Positions 46,762 through 57,085 of a stretch of 64,000 nt of DNA are shown here, one piece after another (the stretch's first letter is position 1; every line of letters starts with the position of its first letter). The stretch spans positions 1 through 64,000 of the forward strand of contig NZ_MSDU01000004.1 of the NCBI RefSeq assembly GCF_001936625.1, given 5' to 3'. This DNA comes from Domibacillus antri. Its GTDB lineage: Bacteria; Bacillota; Bacilli; Bacillales; Domibacillaceae. The notes under the pieces were generated by a model that did no database searches, was not told the origin of the DNA, and worked only from the letters and a program-made list of their open reading frames with translations. The position numbers were made by a program, and so were the translations under genes.

Positions 46762-47499
46762 ATGTCTTTATTATCAGTGAAGGACCTGACAGGCGGATAC
46801 ACGCGCAAACCCGTTTTGCACGATGTATCGTTTGAAGTCGGCAAAAATGAACTGGTCGGGCTGATCGGGTTGAACGGTGCCGGTAAAAGTACAGCCATAA
46901 AACATATAATCGGTTTGATGGAACCGTCAAAAGGAAACGTGCAGATCAATGGGCGGACATTGGAAGAAAGTCCGTCCGATTACCGGCGTCAATTTTCATT
47001 TGTGCCGGAAACGCCTGTCTTATACGATGAATTGACGCTTGAAGAACATATGAGACTTACGGCAATGGCGTATGGGCTGTCGGAATCAGAATATGAGAAA
47101 CGGATCGGGCCGCTGTTAAAGGAATTTAGACTTGAATCGAAAATGAAGTGGTTTCCGGCTCATTTTTCAAAAGGAATGAAGCAAAAAGTCATGATTATGG
47201 GTGCATTTTTAACAGAGCCGACGCTTTATATTATTGACGAGCCGTTTGTCGGTCTGGATCCGCTCGGCATCCGCTCATTGCTTGACTGGATGGACAAAAT
47301 GAAAAATGGCGGCGCAGGGATCTTAATGTCGACGCACATTTTGGCCACGGCGGAAAAGTATTGCGACAAGTTTGTAATTTTGCATGAAGGCCGCATTCGG
47401 GCAAAAGGAACGATGGACGAGCTGCGGCGAGAATTCAATATGCCGGGCGCGGCACTTGACGATATATATGTAGAGCTAACAAAGGAAGAGACGCTATGA
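46762..47499 (+). CDS. ecsA: ABC transporter ATPase EcsA
   Basis: ATP-binding subunit (245 residues) of the EcsAB exporter, which affects protein secretion, intramembrane proteolysis, sporulation and competence. Walker A is GLNGAGKST near residue 36-44, the Q-loop is FVPETPVLYDEL, the signature is the variant HFSKGMKQK near 135 and Walker B is LYIIDEPFVGLDP near 155. The good ribosome site is GAAGGAGAGG. It is translationally coupled with ecsB (ATGA). A TACAAT -10 lies about 40 bases upstream. Confidence 0.95.
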   Translation: MSLLSVKDLTGGYTRKPVLHDVSFEVGKNELVGLIGLNGAGKSTAIKHIIGLMEPSKGNVQINGRTLEESPSDYRRQFSFVPETPVLYDELTLEEHMRLTAMAYGLSESEYEKRIGPLLKEFRLESKMKWFPAHFSKGMKQKVMIMGAFLTEPTLYIIDEPFVGLDPLGIRSLLDWMDKMKNGGAGILMSTHILATAEKYCDKFVILHEGRIRAKGTMDELRREFNMPGAALDDIYVELTKEETL

Positions 47500-48710
47500 A
47501 GTTTTCAGCGGATGAGCTTTTTAAAGAACGGGCCGCGTCTTATTACACGGAAGTCCGTAAATATACGCGTTACATGTTAAATGATCATTTTCTCTTCGTT
47601 CTTGTGTTTGCGCTCGGTGCGGCACTTTATTACTACAGCGGCTGGGTGGAAACAATTGATGAAACGTTTCCTGCGCCGCTTTTAATGGCCGCCGTTATGG
47701 GTGTAGTACTGCTATGGAGCCCGGTATATACGTACATAAAGCGGCCGGATACCGTATATTTATTGCCGCTTGAAAAAGAGATGAAGCCGTATTTGAAAAA
47801 AGCGGTCTGGGCAAGCTTCATCGCGCAAAGCTACATCATTGTCGCATTGCTTGCGTTTTCGATGCCGATGTATGCCGTGTCACAAAACACCGGTTTCGGA
47901 AACTTTTTCATTTTTTTAGCTGTTCTTTTTGCGGCAAAACTATGGAATTTGTTTTGCCGGCTGTATTCCCTCAATTTACCGTCGAATGACGCACGTGTGA
48001 TTGACCTGGCTGTCCGGCTTTTGCAAAATGGTGTGCTTTTATATGCGGTTTTCGCCGGTTATGACGCGATTGCCGGTTTCGCCGCCTTTTTGATGTTTCT
48101 TTGGGTATCGTATATGCGCCGGCTAGGCAATCGCCCGCTTAAATGGGAGCTGCTTGCGGAACTCGAAGAAAAACGCCTTGCCGGCTTTTACCGCATTGCG
48201 AATATGTTTACAGATGTGCCGCATTTACGAGGCACGGTGAAGCGGAGAGCATGGCTTGATGGTGTGCTGCCGGGGCCAAAAAGCGATACGCATACGTATT
48301 TGCTGTTCCGGACGTTTGTGCGCATGAATGAATATTTCGGCTTGTATGTCCGTCTGACCGTCATTGCCGCGCTGATTATTTTATTCAGCGGTACGATGCC
48401 TGTCCAGTTAATGGCCGCGCTGTTATTTTTATATTTAACAGGTTTTCAATTAATGCCGATTGTATTGCGGCACGATCACATTATTTGGCCGCGGCTATAT
48501 CCGCGTGGAGGCGGTGAAAAAAAAGAAGCCGTGCAGAAATTGCTTATGCGTGGGATGACTTTGCAATCGATTTTATTTGGTATTTTGGCCGTCGTAAATG
48601 GAACCATCATCGGTGCGGGAATTGTCCTAACGACTTCACTCTCGTTTGCCATCGCCTTTGTTCATCTTTACGCTCCAATGCGTCTGTCAAAAATGGGCGG
48701 ATTTAAATGA
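47496..48710 (+). CDS. ecsB: ABC transporter permease EcsB
   Basis: A 404-residue membrane subunit with about ten hydrophobic segments arranged in pairs, specific to the EcsB family. Characteristic stretches are DELFKERAASYYTEVRKYTRYMLNDHF at the N-terminus and LRHDHIIWPRLYPR near residue 325. It pairs with EcsA; the third gene, ecsC, is not downstream (an EcsC-family gene lies 30 kb upstream on the other strand). The transported substrate is unknown; in Staphylococcus, Ecs has been tied to linear peptide export. Confidence 0.93.
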   Translation: MKFSADELFKERAASYYTEVRKYTRYMLNDHFLFVLVFALGAALYYYSGWVETIDETFPAPLLMAAVMGVVLLWSPVYTYIKRPDTVYLLPLEKEMKPYLKKAVWASFIAQSYIIVALLAFSMPMYAVSQNTGFGNFFIFLAVLFAAKLWNLFCRLYSLNLPSNDARVIDLAVRLLQNGVLLYAVFAGYDAIAGFAAFLMFLWVSYMRRLGNRPLKWELLAELEEKRLAGFYRIANMFTDVPHLRGTVKRRAWLDGVLPGPKSDTHTYLLFRTFVRMNEYFGLYVRLTVIAALIILFSGTMPVQLMAALLFLYLTGFQLMPIVLRHDHIIWPRLYPRGGGEKKEAVQKLLMRGMTLQSILFGILAVVNGTIIGAGIVLTTSLSFAIAFVHLYAPMRLSKMGGFK

Positions 48711-48762
48711 TTTGGACCGGGTTGATTTGCCTCATGGGGTCTATTCTCAACCGTATCCAACA

Positions 48763-48793
48763 GAAAAAAGCTGCCTGAACGGCAGCTTTTTTA
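48763..48793. terminator. Bidirectional terminator between ecsB and hmoB
   Basis: AAAAAAGCTGCC / GGCAGCTTTTTT perfect stem with a 5-base loop. Confidence 0.92.
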
Positions 48794-48794
48794 A

Positions 48795-49367
<573 letters not shown>

Positions 49368-49436
49368 TCAAGCGGGGCTGTTTTGGCAAATTTCCGAACA
49401 ACGCATCCTTTTAGTGAAAACGTGTGGATGGTGGGC

Positions 49437-49442
49437 TATAAT
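49437..49442 (+). promoter_or_regulatory. -10 element of hemE
   Basis: Perfect TATAAT about 45 bases before the hemE start; the -35 (GTGAAA or TGAAAA at 17/16 spacing) is poor. Confidence 0.45.
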
Positions 49443-49486
49443 AGTCAATAGTGATTCTAATCTGTGAAAGGTGGCACTCAATTCAT

Positions 49487-50518
49487 ATGAGGCAAATTAA
49501 TGATACATTTTTAAAAGCGGCGCGCGGAGAAAAAACGGAGTACACACCGGTCTGGTATATGCGTCAGGCAGGCCGTTCGCAGCCGGAGTACCGCAAGTTA
49601 AAAGAAAAATATTCACTGTTCGAAATCACGCATCAGCCGGAAATCTGTGCGTACGTAACACGTCTGCCGGTGGAACAGTACGATGTGGATGCAGCGATTT
49701 TATACAAGGACATTATGACGCCGCTTCCGGCAATCGGTGTGGACGTAGACATTAAATCGGGAATCGGCCCGGTGATTTCCAATCCGATCCGTTCACAAAC
49801 AGACGTAGAAAAACTTGGAGACATTGATCCGGAAAGCGACGTTCCTTACGTATTGGAAACGATCCGCCTTTTAACGCAAGAGCAGTTAAATGTGCCGCTC
49901 ATCGGTTTTGCAGGTGCGCCGTTTACGCTTGCGAGCTATATGATCGAAGGCGGGCCGTCGAAAAACTACAATAAAACAAAAGCTTTTATGTATGCGGAGC
50001 CGAAAGCATGGTTTGCGCTTATGGATAAGCTGGCGGAAATGACGGTTACATACGTGCGCGCGCAAGTGAAAGCGGGTGCTAAAGCGGTTCAAATTTTTGA
50101 TTCATGGGTCGGCGCCTTAAACGTGGCCGATTACCGAACATTTATTAAACCGGCGATGGAGCGTATTTTCAGTGAACTGAAGAGTGAAAATGTACCGCTT
50201 ATCATGTTTGGTGTCGGTGCGAGCCATCTGGCAAAAGAATGGCACGATCTTCCGCTTGATGTGGTCGGTCTGGACTGGCGTTTGTCCATTCAGGAAGCGC
50301 GGGCTATGGGCTTAACGAAAACTTTGCAGGGCAACCTGGACCCATCGATTTTGCTTGCGCCGTGGAATGTCATTGAAGAGCGTGCTAAAGCGATTTTAGA
50401 TCAAGGGCTTGCATCACCGGGGCATATTTTTAACCTTGGGCATGGTGTTTTCCCTGAAGTAAATCCGGATACATTGAAACGTCTGACAGCATTCGTTCAC
50501 GAATACAGCGCAAAATAA
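49487..50518 (+). CDS. hemE: Uroporphyrinogen decarboxylase HemE
   Basis: Removes four carboxyl groups from uroporphyrinogen III to give coproporphyrinogen III. The 343-residue protein has [16 protein letters not shown] (residues 19-34) with the substrate-binding arginines, the [16 protein letters not shown] segment near 82 with the catalytic aspartate, and [18 protein letters not shown] near 140. Near the end is [14 protein letters not shown]. The ATG is the first in frame; AAAGGTGG lies 12 bases upstream, slightly far. It heads the hemE-hemH-hemY unit. Confidence 0.96.
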   Translation: MRQINDTFLKAARGEKTEYTPVWYMRQAGRSQPEYRKLKEKYSLFEITHQPEICAYVTRLPVEQYDVDAAILYKDIMTPLPAIGVDVDIKSGIGPVISNPIRSQTDVEKLGDIDPESDVPYVLETIRLLTQEQLNVPLIGFAGAPFTLASYMIEGGPSKNYNKTKAFMYAEPKAWFALMDKLAEMTVTYVRAQVKAGAKAVQIFDSWVGALNVADYRTFIKPAMERIFSELKSENVPLIMFGVGASHLAKEWHDLPLDVVGLDWRLSIQEARAMGLTKTLQGNLDPSILLAPWNVIEERAKAILDQGLASPGHIFNLGHGVFPEVNPDTLKRLTAFVHEYSAK

Positions 50519-50591
50519 GCACTCTTTTTTGAAACGTACGTTTATTCGTGCCAAAATAAAGAGAATGGCTAAATGATGAGGTGGGATAAGC

Positions 50592-51536
50592 ATGACAAGG
50601 AAAAAAATGGGCCTTCTAGTAATGGCGTACGGCACGCCTTACAAGGAAGAAGATATTGAACGGTATTACACACATATTCGGCACGGCCGCACGCCGTCTG
50701 CCGAGATGCTGGACGACTTAAAAAGCCGATATGAAGCGATAGGAGGCATTTCACCGCTTGCAAAAATAACCGAGGATCAAGCGTCAGAGCTGGAAACCTT
50801 TTTAAATAAAATGCAGGACGACATTGAATTTAAAATGTACATCGGGCTGAAACATATTGAACCGTTCATTGAAGATGCCGTGCAGCAAATGAAAAACGAC
50901 GGCATTGAAGAAGCGGTTTCGATCGTTCTGGCACCGCATTTCTCAACGTTCAGCGTCAAATCGTACAATGGCCGCGCCGCGGAAGAATCAGCGGAAATTG
51001 GCGGACCGTCTATTACGTCGATTGAAAGCTGGTATCATGAACCGAAATTTATTCAATACTGGGCTGATAAAATTAAAGAAACAATCGCATCTATGACAGA
51101 TGAAGAAAAAGAACATTTCGTCTTAATCGTATCCGCACACAGTCTGCCGGAAAAAATTATTGCAGCGGGTGACCCGTATCCGGAGCAGCTGAAAGAAACA
51201 GCGGACTTGCTCGCAGGCGCTGCCGGTGTGGAACGGTATGCGGTCGGCTGGCAAAGCGCCGGCAATACGCCGGAGCCGTGGATCGGCCCGGATGTGCAGG
51301 ATTTGACACGTGATTTGTATAAAACAAATGAGTATAAAGCCTTTCTATATGTGCCGGCGGGATTTGTCGCGGATCATCTTGAAGTGCTTTATGATAATGA
51401 CTATGAATGTAAAGTGGTGACGGATGAAGTAGGAGCAGCCTACTATCGCCCGCTAATGCCGAATGCACGTCCTGAATTTATTGAAGCGCTCGGAGATGTT
51501 GTAATGAAGCATTTGAAAGAGAACGGAAAACTTTAA
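50592..51536 (+). CDS. hemH: Coproporphyrin III ferrochelatase HemH (CpfC)
   Basis: Inserts Fe2+ into coproporphyrin III in the Gram-positive heme pathway. The 314-residue soluble protein starts with [11 protein letters not shown] and has the catalytic histidine in [10 protein letters not shown] near residue 118 and the glutamate region in the later helix [18 protein letters not shown] near 225. The conserved VSAHSLPEK motif is near 180. It follows hemE by about 70 bases and precedes hemY by 15; GAGGTGGG precedes its ATG. Confidence 0.96.
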   Translation: MTRKKMGLLVMAYGTPYKEEDIERYYTHIRHGRTPSAEMLDDLKSRYEAIGGISPLAKITEDQASELETFLNKMQDDIEFKMYIGLKHIEPFIEDAVQQMKNDGIEEAVSIVLAPHFSTFSVKSYNGRAAEESAEIGGPSITSIESWYHEPKFIQYWADKIKETIASMTDEEKEHFVLIVSAHSLPEKIIAAGDPYPEQLKETADLLAGAAGVERYAVGWQSAGNTPEPWIGPDVQDLTRDLYKTNEYKAFLYVPAGFVADHLEVLYDNDYECKVVTDEVGAAYYRPLMPNARPEFIEALGDVVMKHLKENGKL

Positions 51537-51551
51537 AAAGAAGGCGATATC

Positions 51552-52970
51552 GTGGAAGACAATCGTAAAAAAGTAGCGGTCATCGGCGGCGGCATTACCG
51601 GACTTGCCGCGGCGTTCTATTTGCAAAAACAGACAGGACAGCCTGTGGATGTCACGCTGATTGAAGCCTCCAGCCGTCTGGGCGGAAAAATTCAAACGGT
51701 GAAAAAAGATGGTTTTATCATTGAGCGCGGGCCTGATTCCTTTCTTGAGCGGAAAACGAGTGCAGCGCGCCTGGCAAAAGAAGCCGGTTTGGATCATCTG
51801 CTGACAAATAACGCAACCGGAAAATCGTATGTGCTTGTCGGTGAAAAGCTTCACTCCATGCCGGAAGGCTCTGTCATGGGCGTGCCGACCAAAGTGTCTC
51901 CATTCGTGACAAGCGGTCTTTTTTCGCTGCCGGGGAAAGTGCGTGCGTCCGCTGACTTTCTTTTGCCGAAATCAAAACCGAAAGCGGACCAGTCACTCGG
52001 TCAATTTTTCCGTCGCCGTCTCGGTGATGAGGTCGTGGAAAACTTAATTGAACCGCTGTTATCAGGCATTTACGCCGGCGATATCGACAATTTAAGTTTA
52101 ATGGCCACGTTCCCGAACTTTTATCATGCCGAACAAAAACACCGGAGCCTCGTACGCGGCATGAAAAAAATGACCCCGTCGTCAAAGCAGCCGGCACCGC
52201 GTGAACAGAAAAAAGGCATTTTCTTAACGCTTACCGGTGGACTGGAATCGCTCGTTGAAGGAATTGAATCAAAACTCTTGCCGGGTTCGGTGCTCAAAAA
52301 TACATCTGTCAACCGAATCGTGCGACAGCCGGATGGCCGCTATTTTTTACATTTGTCTAACGGGAATATTATGGAAGCAGACAGTGTTGTTTCGACGGTA
52401 CCGCATACGATTTTACCGGATATGCTTCCAGATTATGATTTTTTCGATGTCTTTCGCAATATGACGGCAACATCAGTTGCAACCGTCGCGATGGCTTTTC
52501 CAGCATCAGCGGTAAAAGAAAACTTTGACGGCACCGGCTTTGTTGTTTCGCGAAACAGCGACTATACGATTACAGCGTGCACGTGGACACATAAAAAATG
52601 GCCGCATACGACGCCTGATGGGAAAGTGCTGCTCCGCTGTTATGTCGGCCGCGCAAATGATGAAGCAGTCGTTGATTTGCCGGATGCGGAACTTGAGCGC
52701 ATCGTGATGAACGACTTAAACCGGATGATGGATATAACCGGAAAACCGGACTTTACAATCATAAGCCGCTGGCACGAAGCGATGCCGCAATATATGGTCG
52801 GCCATAAAGAACGTCTTGCGGCTGTATCAGAGTACATGGTGAATGAACTGCCGGGCCTGTACATCGCGGGCAGCTCATTTAACGGTCTCGGCATCCCGGA
52901 CTGTATTGATCAGGGAGAAAACGCTGTAGAAAAAGTCTTATACTATTTGCGGACCGGACAGCCTGTTTGA
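51552..52970 (+). CDS. hemY: Coproporphyrinogen III oxidase HemY (CgoX)
   Basis: FAD enzyme (472 residues) oxidising coproporphyrinogen III to coproporphyrin III with O2; historically called protoporphyrinogen oxidase. The dinucleotide motif VAVIGGGITGLAAAFYL starts at residue 8, followed by the E-A-S-x-R-LGGKI FAD loop near 40. The C-terminal FAD motif is GLYIAGSSFNGLGIPDCIDQGENAVEKV. The order in the pathway is HemE, HemY, HemH, then HemQ (not in this window). It starts with GTG after AAGAAGGCGA. A palindromic terminator closes the operon. Confidence 0.95.
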   Translation: MEDNRKKVAVIGGGITGLAAAFYLQKQTGQPVDVTLIEASSRLGGKIQTVKKDGFIIERGPDSFLERKTSAARLAKEAGLDHLLTNNATGKSYVLVGEKLHSMPEGSVMGVPTKVSPFVTSGLFSLPGKVRASADFLLPKSKPKADQSLGQFFRRRLGDEVVENLIEPLLSGIYAGDIDNLSLMATFPNFYHAEQKHRSLVRGMKKMTPSSKQPAPREQKKGIFLTLTGGLESLVEGIESKLLPGSVLKNTSVNRIVRQPDGRYFLHLSNGNIMEADSVVSTVPHTILPDMLPDYDFFDVFRNMTATSVATVAMAFPASAVKENFDGTGFVVSRNSDYTITACTWTHKKWPHTTPDGKVLLRCYVGRANDEAVVDLPDAELERIVMNDLNRMMDITGKPDFTIISRWHEAMPQYMVGHKERLAAVSEYMVNELPGLYIAGSSFNGLGIPDCIDQGENAVEKVLYYLRTGQPV

Positions 52971-52974
52971 CCGC

Positions 52975-53010
52975 AAGCGGAATTCAATGATCATTGAATT
53001 CCGCTTTTTT
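52975..53010 (+). terminator. Palindromic terminator of the hem operon
   Basis: Perfect 14-bp arms AAGCGGAATTCAAT / ATTGAATTCCGCTT around a GATC loop region, then TTTTTT. Confidence 0.92.
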
Positions 53011-53052
53011 GTTGACAGAGAAAGGAGGCAGAATTAAAATGAAAGAACGAAA

Positions 53053-53075
53053 TGACCAAATTGTTATTTCGGTCA
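53053..53075 (+). promoter_or_regulatory. Inverted repeat upstream of yhgD (probable YhgD operator)
   Basis: Arms TGACCAAAT and the reverse complement TGACCGAAAT (ending GGTCA) spaced as a 23-bp dyad, 16 bases before the yhgD start. An equivalent 23-bp element precedes yhgE. Confidence 0.6.
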
Positions 53076-53090
53076 AAAGAGGTGGCATGA

Positions 53091-53663
53091 ATGGCGGTTG
53101 ACCGTAAAAAATTGATAATCGAAGCAGCAACAAAATCTTTCACTCTATTTGGCTATAAAGCGACGACGATGGATCAAGTGGCGAAGCTTGCCAATGTGGG
53201 GAAAGGGACCATTTATACTTTTTTTAAAAATAAAGAAGAACTGTTTGAAGAGATTATGACAACGCTTATACAAGAAATGAAACAGGCGGCGGAATCAGTC
53301 ATTGATGAAAAACATTCCTTTCATGATAATGTACAACGCGCCTTGTTTGAAATTCTTCAATTTCGCACGAAGCACCAGCTGGCGGTCAAACTGTTTCAAG
53401 AAGAAAAAGAAATGGGTACACCTGCCGTTATCGATGCGGTCAAGAAGATGGAAGAAGCGATTGTCCGGTATATTGCAAATCAAGTATCAGCTGCGATAGA
53501 CCGAAATGAAATAAAGCCCTGTGATCCGGAAGCAGCCGCATTCATTATGCTGAAACTGTATGTGGCACTTGTTGTCGACTGGGAAAGACGGGGCAAAGCG
53601 TTAAGCAAACAAGAAATCACGCGTTTATTTGAATTATACGTATTTGAAGGGTTGGCCAAATAA
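53091..53663 (+). CDS. yhgD: TetR/AcrR-family regulator YhgD
   Basis: A 190-residue repressor. The N-terminal helix-turn-helix is clear: IIEAATKSFTLFGYKATTMDQVAKLANVGKGTIYTFFKNKEELF in consecutive segments (residues 8-51). The C-terminal helical ligand domain is of the TetR_C type. It lies after the hem operon and directly before yhgE, as in B. subtilis. A dyad precedes both yhgD and yhgE, so autoregulation and control of yhgE are likely. The start follows AGAGGTGG; an ATG four bases earlier is in another frame and stops after four codons. Confidence 0.9.
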   Translation: MAVDRKKLIIEAATKSFTLFGYKATTMDQVAKLANVGKGTIYTFFKNKEELFEEIMTTLIQEMKQAAESVIDEKHSFHDNVQRALFEILQFRTKHQLAVKLFQEEKEMGTPAVIDAVKKMEEAIVRYIANQVSAAIDRNEIKPCDPEAAAFIMLKLYVALVVDWERRGKALSKQEITRLFELYVFEGLAK

Positions 53664-53690
53664 TGCCTATCCTTTTAATTTGCTGTAAAA

Positions 53691-53713
53691 TGACCGAATG
53701 AACAAAATAGTCA
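53691..53713 (+). promoter_or_regulatory. Inverted repeat upstream of yhgE (probable YhgD operator)
   Basis: A 23-bp dyad with arms TGACCGAATG and TGACTATTTT, ending 16 bases before the yhgE start. Same length and half-site consensus (TGACCRAAWT) as the element before yhgD. Confidence 0.55.
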
Positions 53714-53729
53714 CTTGGGAGGTGTTAAT

Positions 53730-56012
53730 ATGTTTTTAAAAGAAATCAAAGAAATCGTAAAAAGCCGTATGCTGCTCCTTTCGGTGATCGCCGTCATGAT
53801 GATTCCTCTTTTATATTCGGGTGTATTTCTTTGGGCATTTTGGGACCCATACGGTCATCTTGATAAACTGCCGGTTGCCGTTGTTAATCGTGATAACGGA
53901 GCAGATTTTGAAGGAGAGAGGCTGGAACTTGGTGATGAATTGGAAAAAGAATTGAAGGATAGCAGTGACTTTGATTTTCATATTGTCACATCTGAACAAG
54001 CCATGGACGGACTTAAGAATCAGGAATATTATATGGTGATCGACATTCCGGAAAACTTCTCGGAAAATGCCACGACATTAATGGACGAGCAGCCAAAGAA
54101 GCTTGAATTATCGTATACACCGAATGAAAGCTACAATTTTGTTTCATCGCAAATCGGCCAGTCGGCGATGAAAGAAATCCGTTCCTCTTTGCAGGCGAGT
54201 GTGACGAAAACCTATGCAGAAACCATGTTTGACAATATAAAAAAAATGGGTGACGGGTATATTGAAGCGAGTGATGGAGCAGGTCAATTAGATGAAGGTG
54301 CCTTAAAAATAACAGAAGGCACAAATGAGTTTAAAAAAAATCTTGAAAAACTGGCAGACCGTTCTGTGAGTTTTTCATCGGGCATTGAAAAAGCAAACAA
54401 AGGATCAAAAGACGTAGCGTCCGGTGCAGCGCAGTTATCAACAGGGCTTGCACAGCTTCATGATGGACAGACGAAACTCATCGATGGCGGCAATCAGCTG
54501 CAGGCAGGGACAGCAAATCTTGCATCCGGTGCTGCTGAACTAGAAAATGGACTCAACACCATTGATGGGGAAATGAATGAACTAGTGGAAGGGACAACCT
54601 CCGCGAAAGCAGGAGCCGATCAATTTCGTGAAAAACTGCCGGAACTGTCAAGTGGCACAGCATCCATTGCAGCCGGCGCCGATCAATTACAGGCTGGCAT
54701 GACACAGTTCGAAAAAGAACTGACCAGTCAAATTTCCGCTGCTCAAAACACGCAGTGGGAGCAGCTGCAGCCGATACTGAAGCAGGTGATGACAGCGGAC
54801 CAGATGGCGGCATTGGAAGCTGAAATGACCGCGAATCAGCAAAATCTGACTGATGGCATTGCAGAAGGGTTCAATGAACTGCAGGCAGGTAGCCGTCAAA
54901 TTGAAGTCGGTGCGAAAGAATTAAATCAAACTGTATCAGGGCCCTTATTGGAAAATATGAACCAATTAACTGCCGGGCTCGGTAACATACAAAACGGACA
55001 GATGCAGCTTCAATCAGGAATCGGAAAACTATCAAAAGGTGCCGGCCGTTTAAATGAAGGCGTTGAGCAGCTTCAAACAGGTGAAAACGATCTTCTCACC
55101 GGACTTAACACGATGGCAGAAAAGGTAAACGAAGCGAAAGCCGGATCGGAAACGCTCGCGAAAGGAGCAGATGAGTTGTTAGTTGGCTTGACGGAGCTTG
55201 CAGGCGGATCACATGCATTGTCGGAAGGGGCAGACAAATTAGCAGATGGTTCTGCGGAACTGGCATCGGGATCATCTGAACTAGAAAAAGGAACGAAAGA
55301 ACTTCATGACGAACTGGAGAAAGCAGCGGATAAAACGGATGACGTCAAAGCCGACGACAAAACATATGACATGATGGCTGAACCGGTTGATGTGGACGAA
55401 CAGACTTTTCATGACGTGCCGAATTACGGAACGGGGATGGCACCATACATGTTGTCGCTCGGTTTATTCGTCGGCGCGATTATGCTGACCATTATTTTTC
55501 CGTTGAAAGAACCGCCTGAGCAGCCCAAAAATGCCTTTTCATGGTTCACTGGAAAACTTGGGGTATTCATTCTGGTCGGCTGCGTACAGGCTGTCGCTGC
55601 CACATTCTTTTTACTGGCTGGTCTTGGTCTTCACGTTCAAAGTGTGCCGAGGTTTATTGTCATGGCGCTTATTGCAAGCTTTTCATTTATGACACTCATT
55701 CAAATGCTGGCGACCATTCTCGGCAACCCCGGCCGATTTATTGCGGTCTTAATTTTAATCAGCCAGCTGACCGCGAGCGGGGGAACATTCCCGCTTGAAC
55801 TGATCCCGGATGCCTTGCAGCACATAAACAAATTGCTGCCGATGGCGTACTCTATAAACGCATTCCGCGCTGTTATTTCAAGCGGTGACTACGCCTTTAT
55901 GTGGCAAAATGCCGCAGTATTAATTGGATTTGCCTTGTTTAATATGATGATGACGGCGATTTATTTCCACGGTCAGTTTAAACGGCAGTATGGACGGATA
56001 GAAACAGTGTAA
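53730..56012 (+). CDS. yhgE: YhgE/Pip family membrane protein
   Basis: A 760-residue protein of the YhgE/Pip family (phage infection protein group; distantly related to the EsaA component of type VII secretion). There is one N-terminal helix (about residues 17-38), a long extracytoplasmic region, then five or so helices from about 575 to 745 resembling ABC-2 permeases. Residues 180-550 are filled by a repeating L-x-x-G-x-x-x-L pattern (LxxGaxqLxxG), predicted to make a long helical rod. GGAGGTG precedes the ATG by six bases. In Lactococcus Pip is a phage receptor; the Bacillus role is unknown. Confidence 0.9.
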   Translation: MFLKEIKEIVKSRMLLLSVIAVMMIPLLYSGVFLWAFWDPYGHLDKLPVAVVNRDNGADFEGERLELGDELEKELKDSSDFDFHIVTSEQAMDGLKNQEYYMVIDIPENFSENATTLMDEQPKKLELSYTPNESYNFVSSQIGQSAMKEIRSSLQASVTKTYAETMFDNIKKMGDGYIEASDGAGQLDEGALKITEGTNEFKKNLEKLADRSVSFSSGIEKANKGSKDVASGAAQLSTGLAQLHDGQTKLIDGGNQLQAGTANLASGAAELENGLNTIDGEMNELVEGTTSAKAGADQFREKLPELSSGTASIAAGADQLQAGMTQFEKELTSQISAAQNTQWEQLQPILKQVMTADQMAALEAEMTANQQNLTDGIAEGFNELQAGSRQIEVGAKELNQTVSGPLLENMNQLTAGLGNIQNGQMQLQSGIGKLSKGAGRLNEGVEQLQTGENDLLTGLNTMAEKVNEAKAGSETLAKGADELLVGLTELAGGSHALSEGADKLADGSAELASGSSELEKGTKELHDELEKAADKTDDVKADDKTYDMMAEPVDVDEQTFHDVPNYGTGMAPYMLSLGLFVGAIMLTIIFPLKEPPEQPKNAFSWFTGKLGVFILVGCVQAVAATFFLLAGLGLHVQSVPRFIVMALIASFSFMTLIQMLATILGNPGRFIAVLILISQLTASGGTFPLELIPDALQHINKLLPMAYSINAFRAVISSGDYAFMWQNAAVLIGFALFNMMMTAIYFHGQFKRQYGRIETV

Positions 56013-56040
56013 AGACGGCCCCTCAGCCGTCTTTTTTTCT
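56012..56040 (+). terminator. Terminator of yhgE
   Basis: AAGACGGC / GCCGTCTT stem, 6-base loop, seven T residues. Confidence 0.9.
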
Positions 56041-56113
56041 TTGCCTTCATTTTTTCACACTTATTTCACACGTATTCTTTATAATATAAGAAGCAGCGGG
56101 AGGAGGCATCTTT

Positions 56114-57085
56114 TTGAAGCGAATCATGATCATTCTTTTATTCCTTGCCGGATGCAGCCAGACGTCATATACTCCTGTAAAGGAAAATGAGTTTGCGGCG
56201 GTGCTGAACATACGTGAACCGGGATTAACATTTGTAGATAACGATGGTTCCGTCATCTCGGAATGGGTATTTGATGAATTGTATACGGGTGGTGTCTTAT
56301 TTCCGGATGGAGACACGTTATTATTATATGGTACCGAACTTGATGAAGCCGTTCTTTTTTCCATCAGAAAAGGAAAAGAGCTGGACAGATGGGAAGTGCC
56401 GTCAGGGGTAACAGGAGCTGCTTATATAGAGGAAACGGATGAAGTAGCCCTTTCAGTAAAAGAAGACCGGTCTGTTCACTTCTTTCAGGCAGACGGGAAG
56501 GAAATAAAAAGCGTACGGACGGGCAAATACCCGATGACCATGGTGGAATATAATGAAAAACTGTATGTCATTAATTATCAGGATACGGTTTTATCGGAAA
56601 TGAATGTACATACGCATGAAGTTGAACGGGAATTTGCCATTCCGACATCATCAGCTGGACTTGCTGTTGACGAATCCAAAAAAGAGTTATGGGTAGGCGG
56701 CCATGGTTACGCAGCTGATGCAGGTGAAACGATTCACATTTATTCGCTGGAAACGGGTTCCTTGACGGCAACAGCTGATGCGCCCGTCATGCCGGTTGCA
56801 TTTGCCGGAGACAATGGTTTTATGTATACCGTCAGCCACGGTTCAAATATGATTCACGCTTTTAATCCCGGCCGGGAAAAAGTGGCTGAGGCGGAAGCAC
56901 CGGCAAATCCGTTTACAATTGCCTCGTTTGCCGGCCACATTATTTCCGCCGGGTATGATAGCGGCGAGCTGTCTTATTATGAAAAAGAAACGCTGACCTT
57001 ACAGAAGACGATCAAGATCGGGGAAGGTCCGTTTATGATATTTGTAAAGGAAGGTGGAATGGATGGCGCACGTCTTAATCGTTGA
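56114..57085 (+). CDS. Beta-propeller lipoprotein (YncE-like)
   Basis: A 323-residue extracytoplasmic lipoprotein. The short signal peptide MKRIMIILLFLAGC has its lipid cysteine at residue 14. The rest reads as repeated four-stranded blades of about 40 residues (GVTGAAYIEETDEVALSVKED, AGLAVDESKKELWVGGHGY, PFTIASFAGHIISAGYDSG), typical of YncE/cytochrome D1-like seven-blade propellers that bind ligands or metals. TTG is the start, seven bases after AGGAGG. It is first in an apparent operon with a two-component system and overlaps the response regulator gene by 23 bases. A sensor-accessory role is inferred from context. Confidence 0.8.
   Translation: MKRIMIILLFLAGCSQTSYTPVKENEFAAVLNIREPGLTFVDNDGSVISEWVFDELYTGGVLFPDGDTLLLYGTELDEAVLFSIRKGKELDRWEVPSGVTGAAYIEETDEVALSVKEDRSVHFFQADGKEIKSVRTGKYPMTMVEYNEKLYVINYQDTVLSEMNVHTHEVEREFAIPTSSAGLAVDESKKELWVGGHGYAADAGETIHIYSLETGSLTATADAPVMPVAFAGDNGFMYTVSHGSNMIHAFNPGREKVAEAEAPANPFTIASFAGHIISAGYDSGELSYYEKETLTLQKTIKIGEGPFMIFVKEGGMDGARLNR

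Noticed and set aside
49451-49487. Upstream start for hemE including a 12-residue extension
   Set aside because: The extension precedes and includes the ribosome site and does not match HemE homologues, which begin near the ATG chosen.
54300-55350. DNA tandem repeat or CRISPR-like array within yhgE
   Set aside because: The repetition is at the amino-acid pattern level (LxxG); the underlying DNA is not repeated with regular units.
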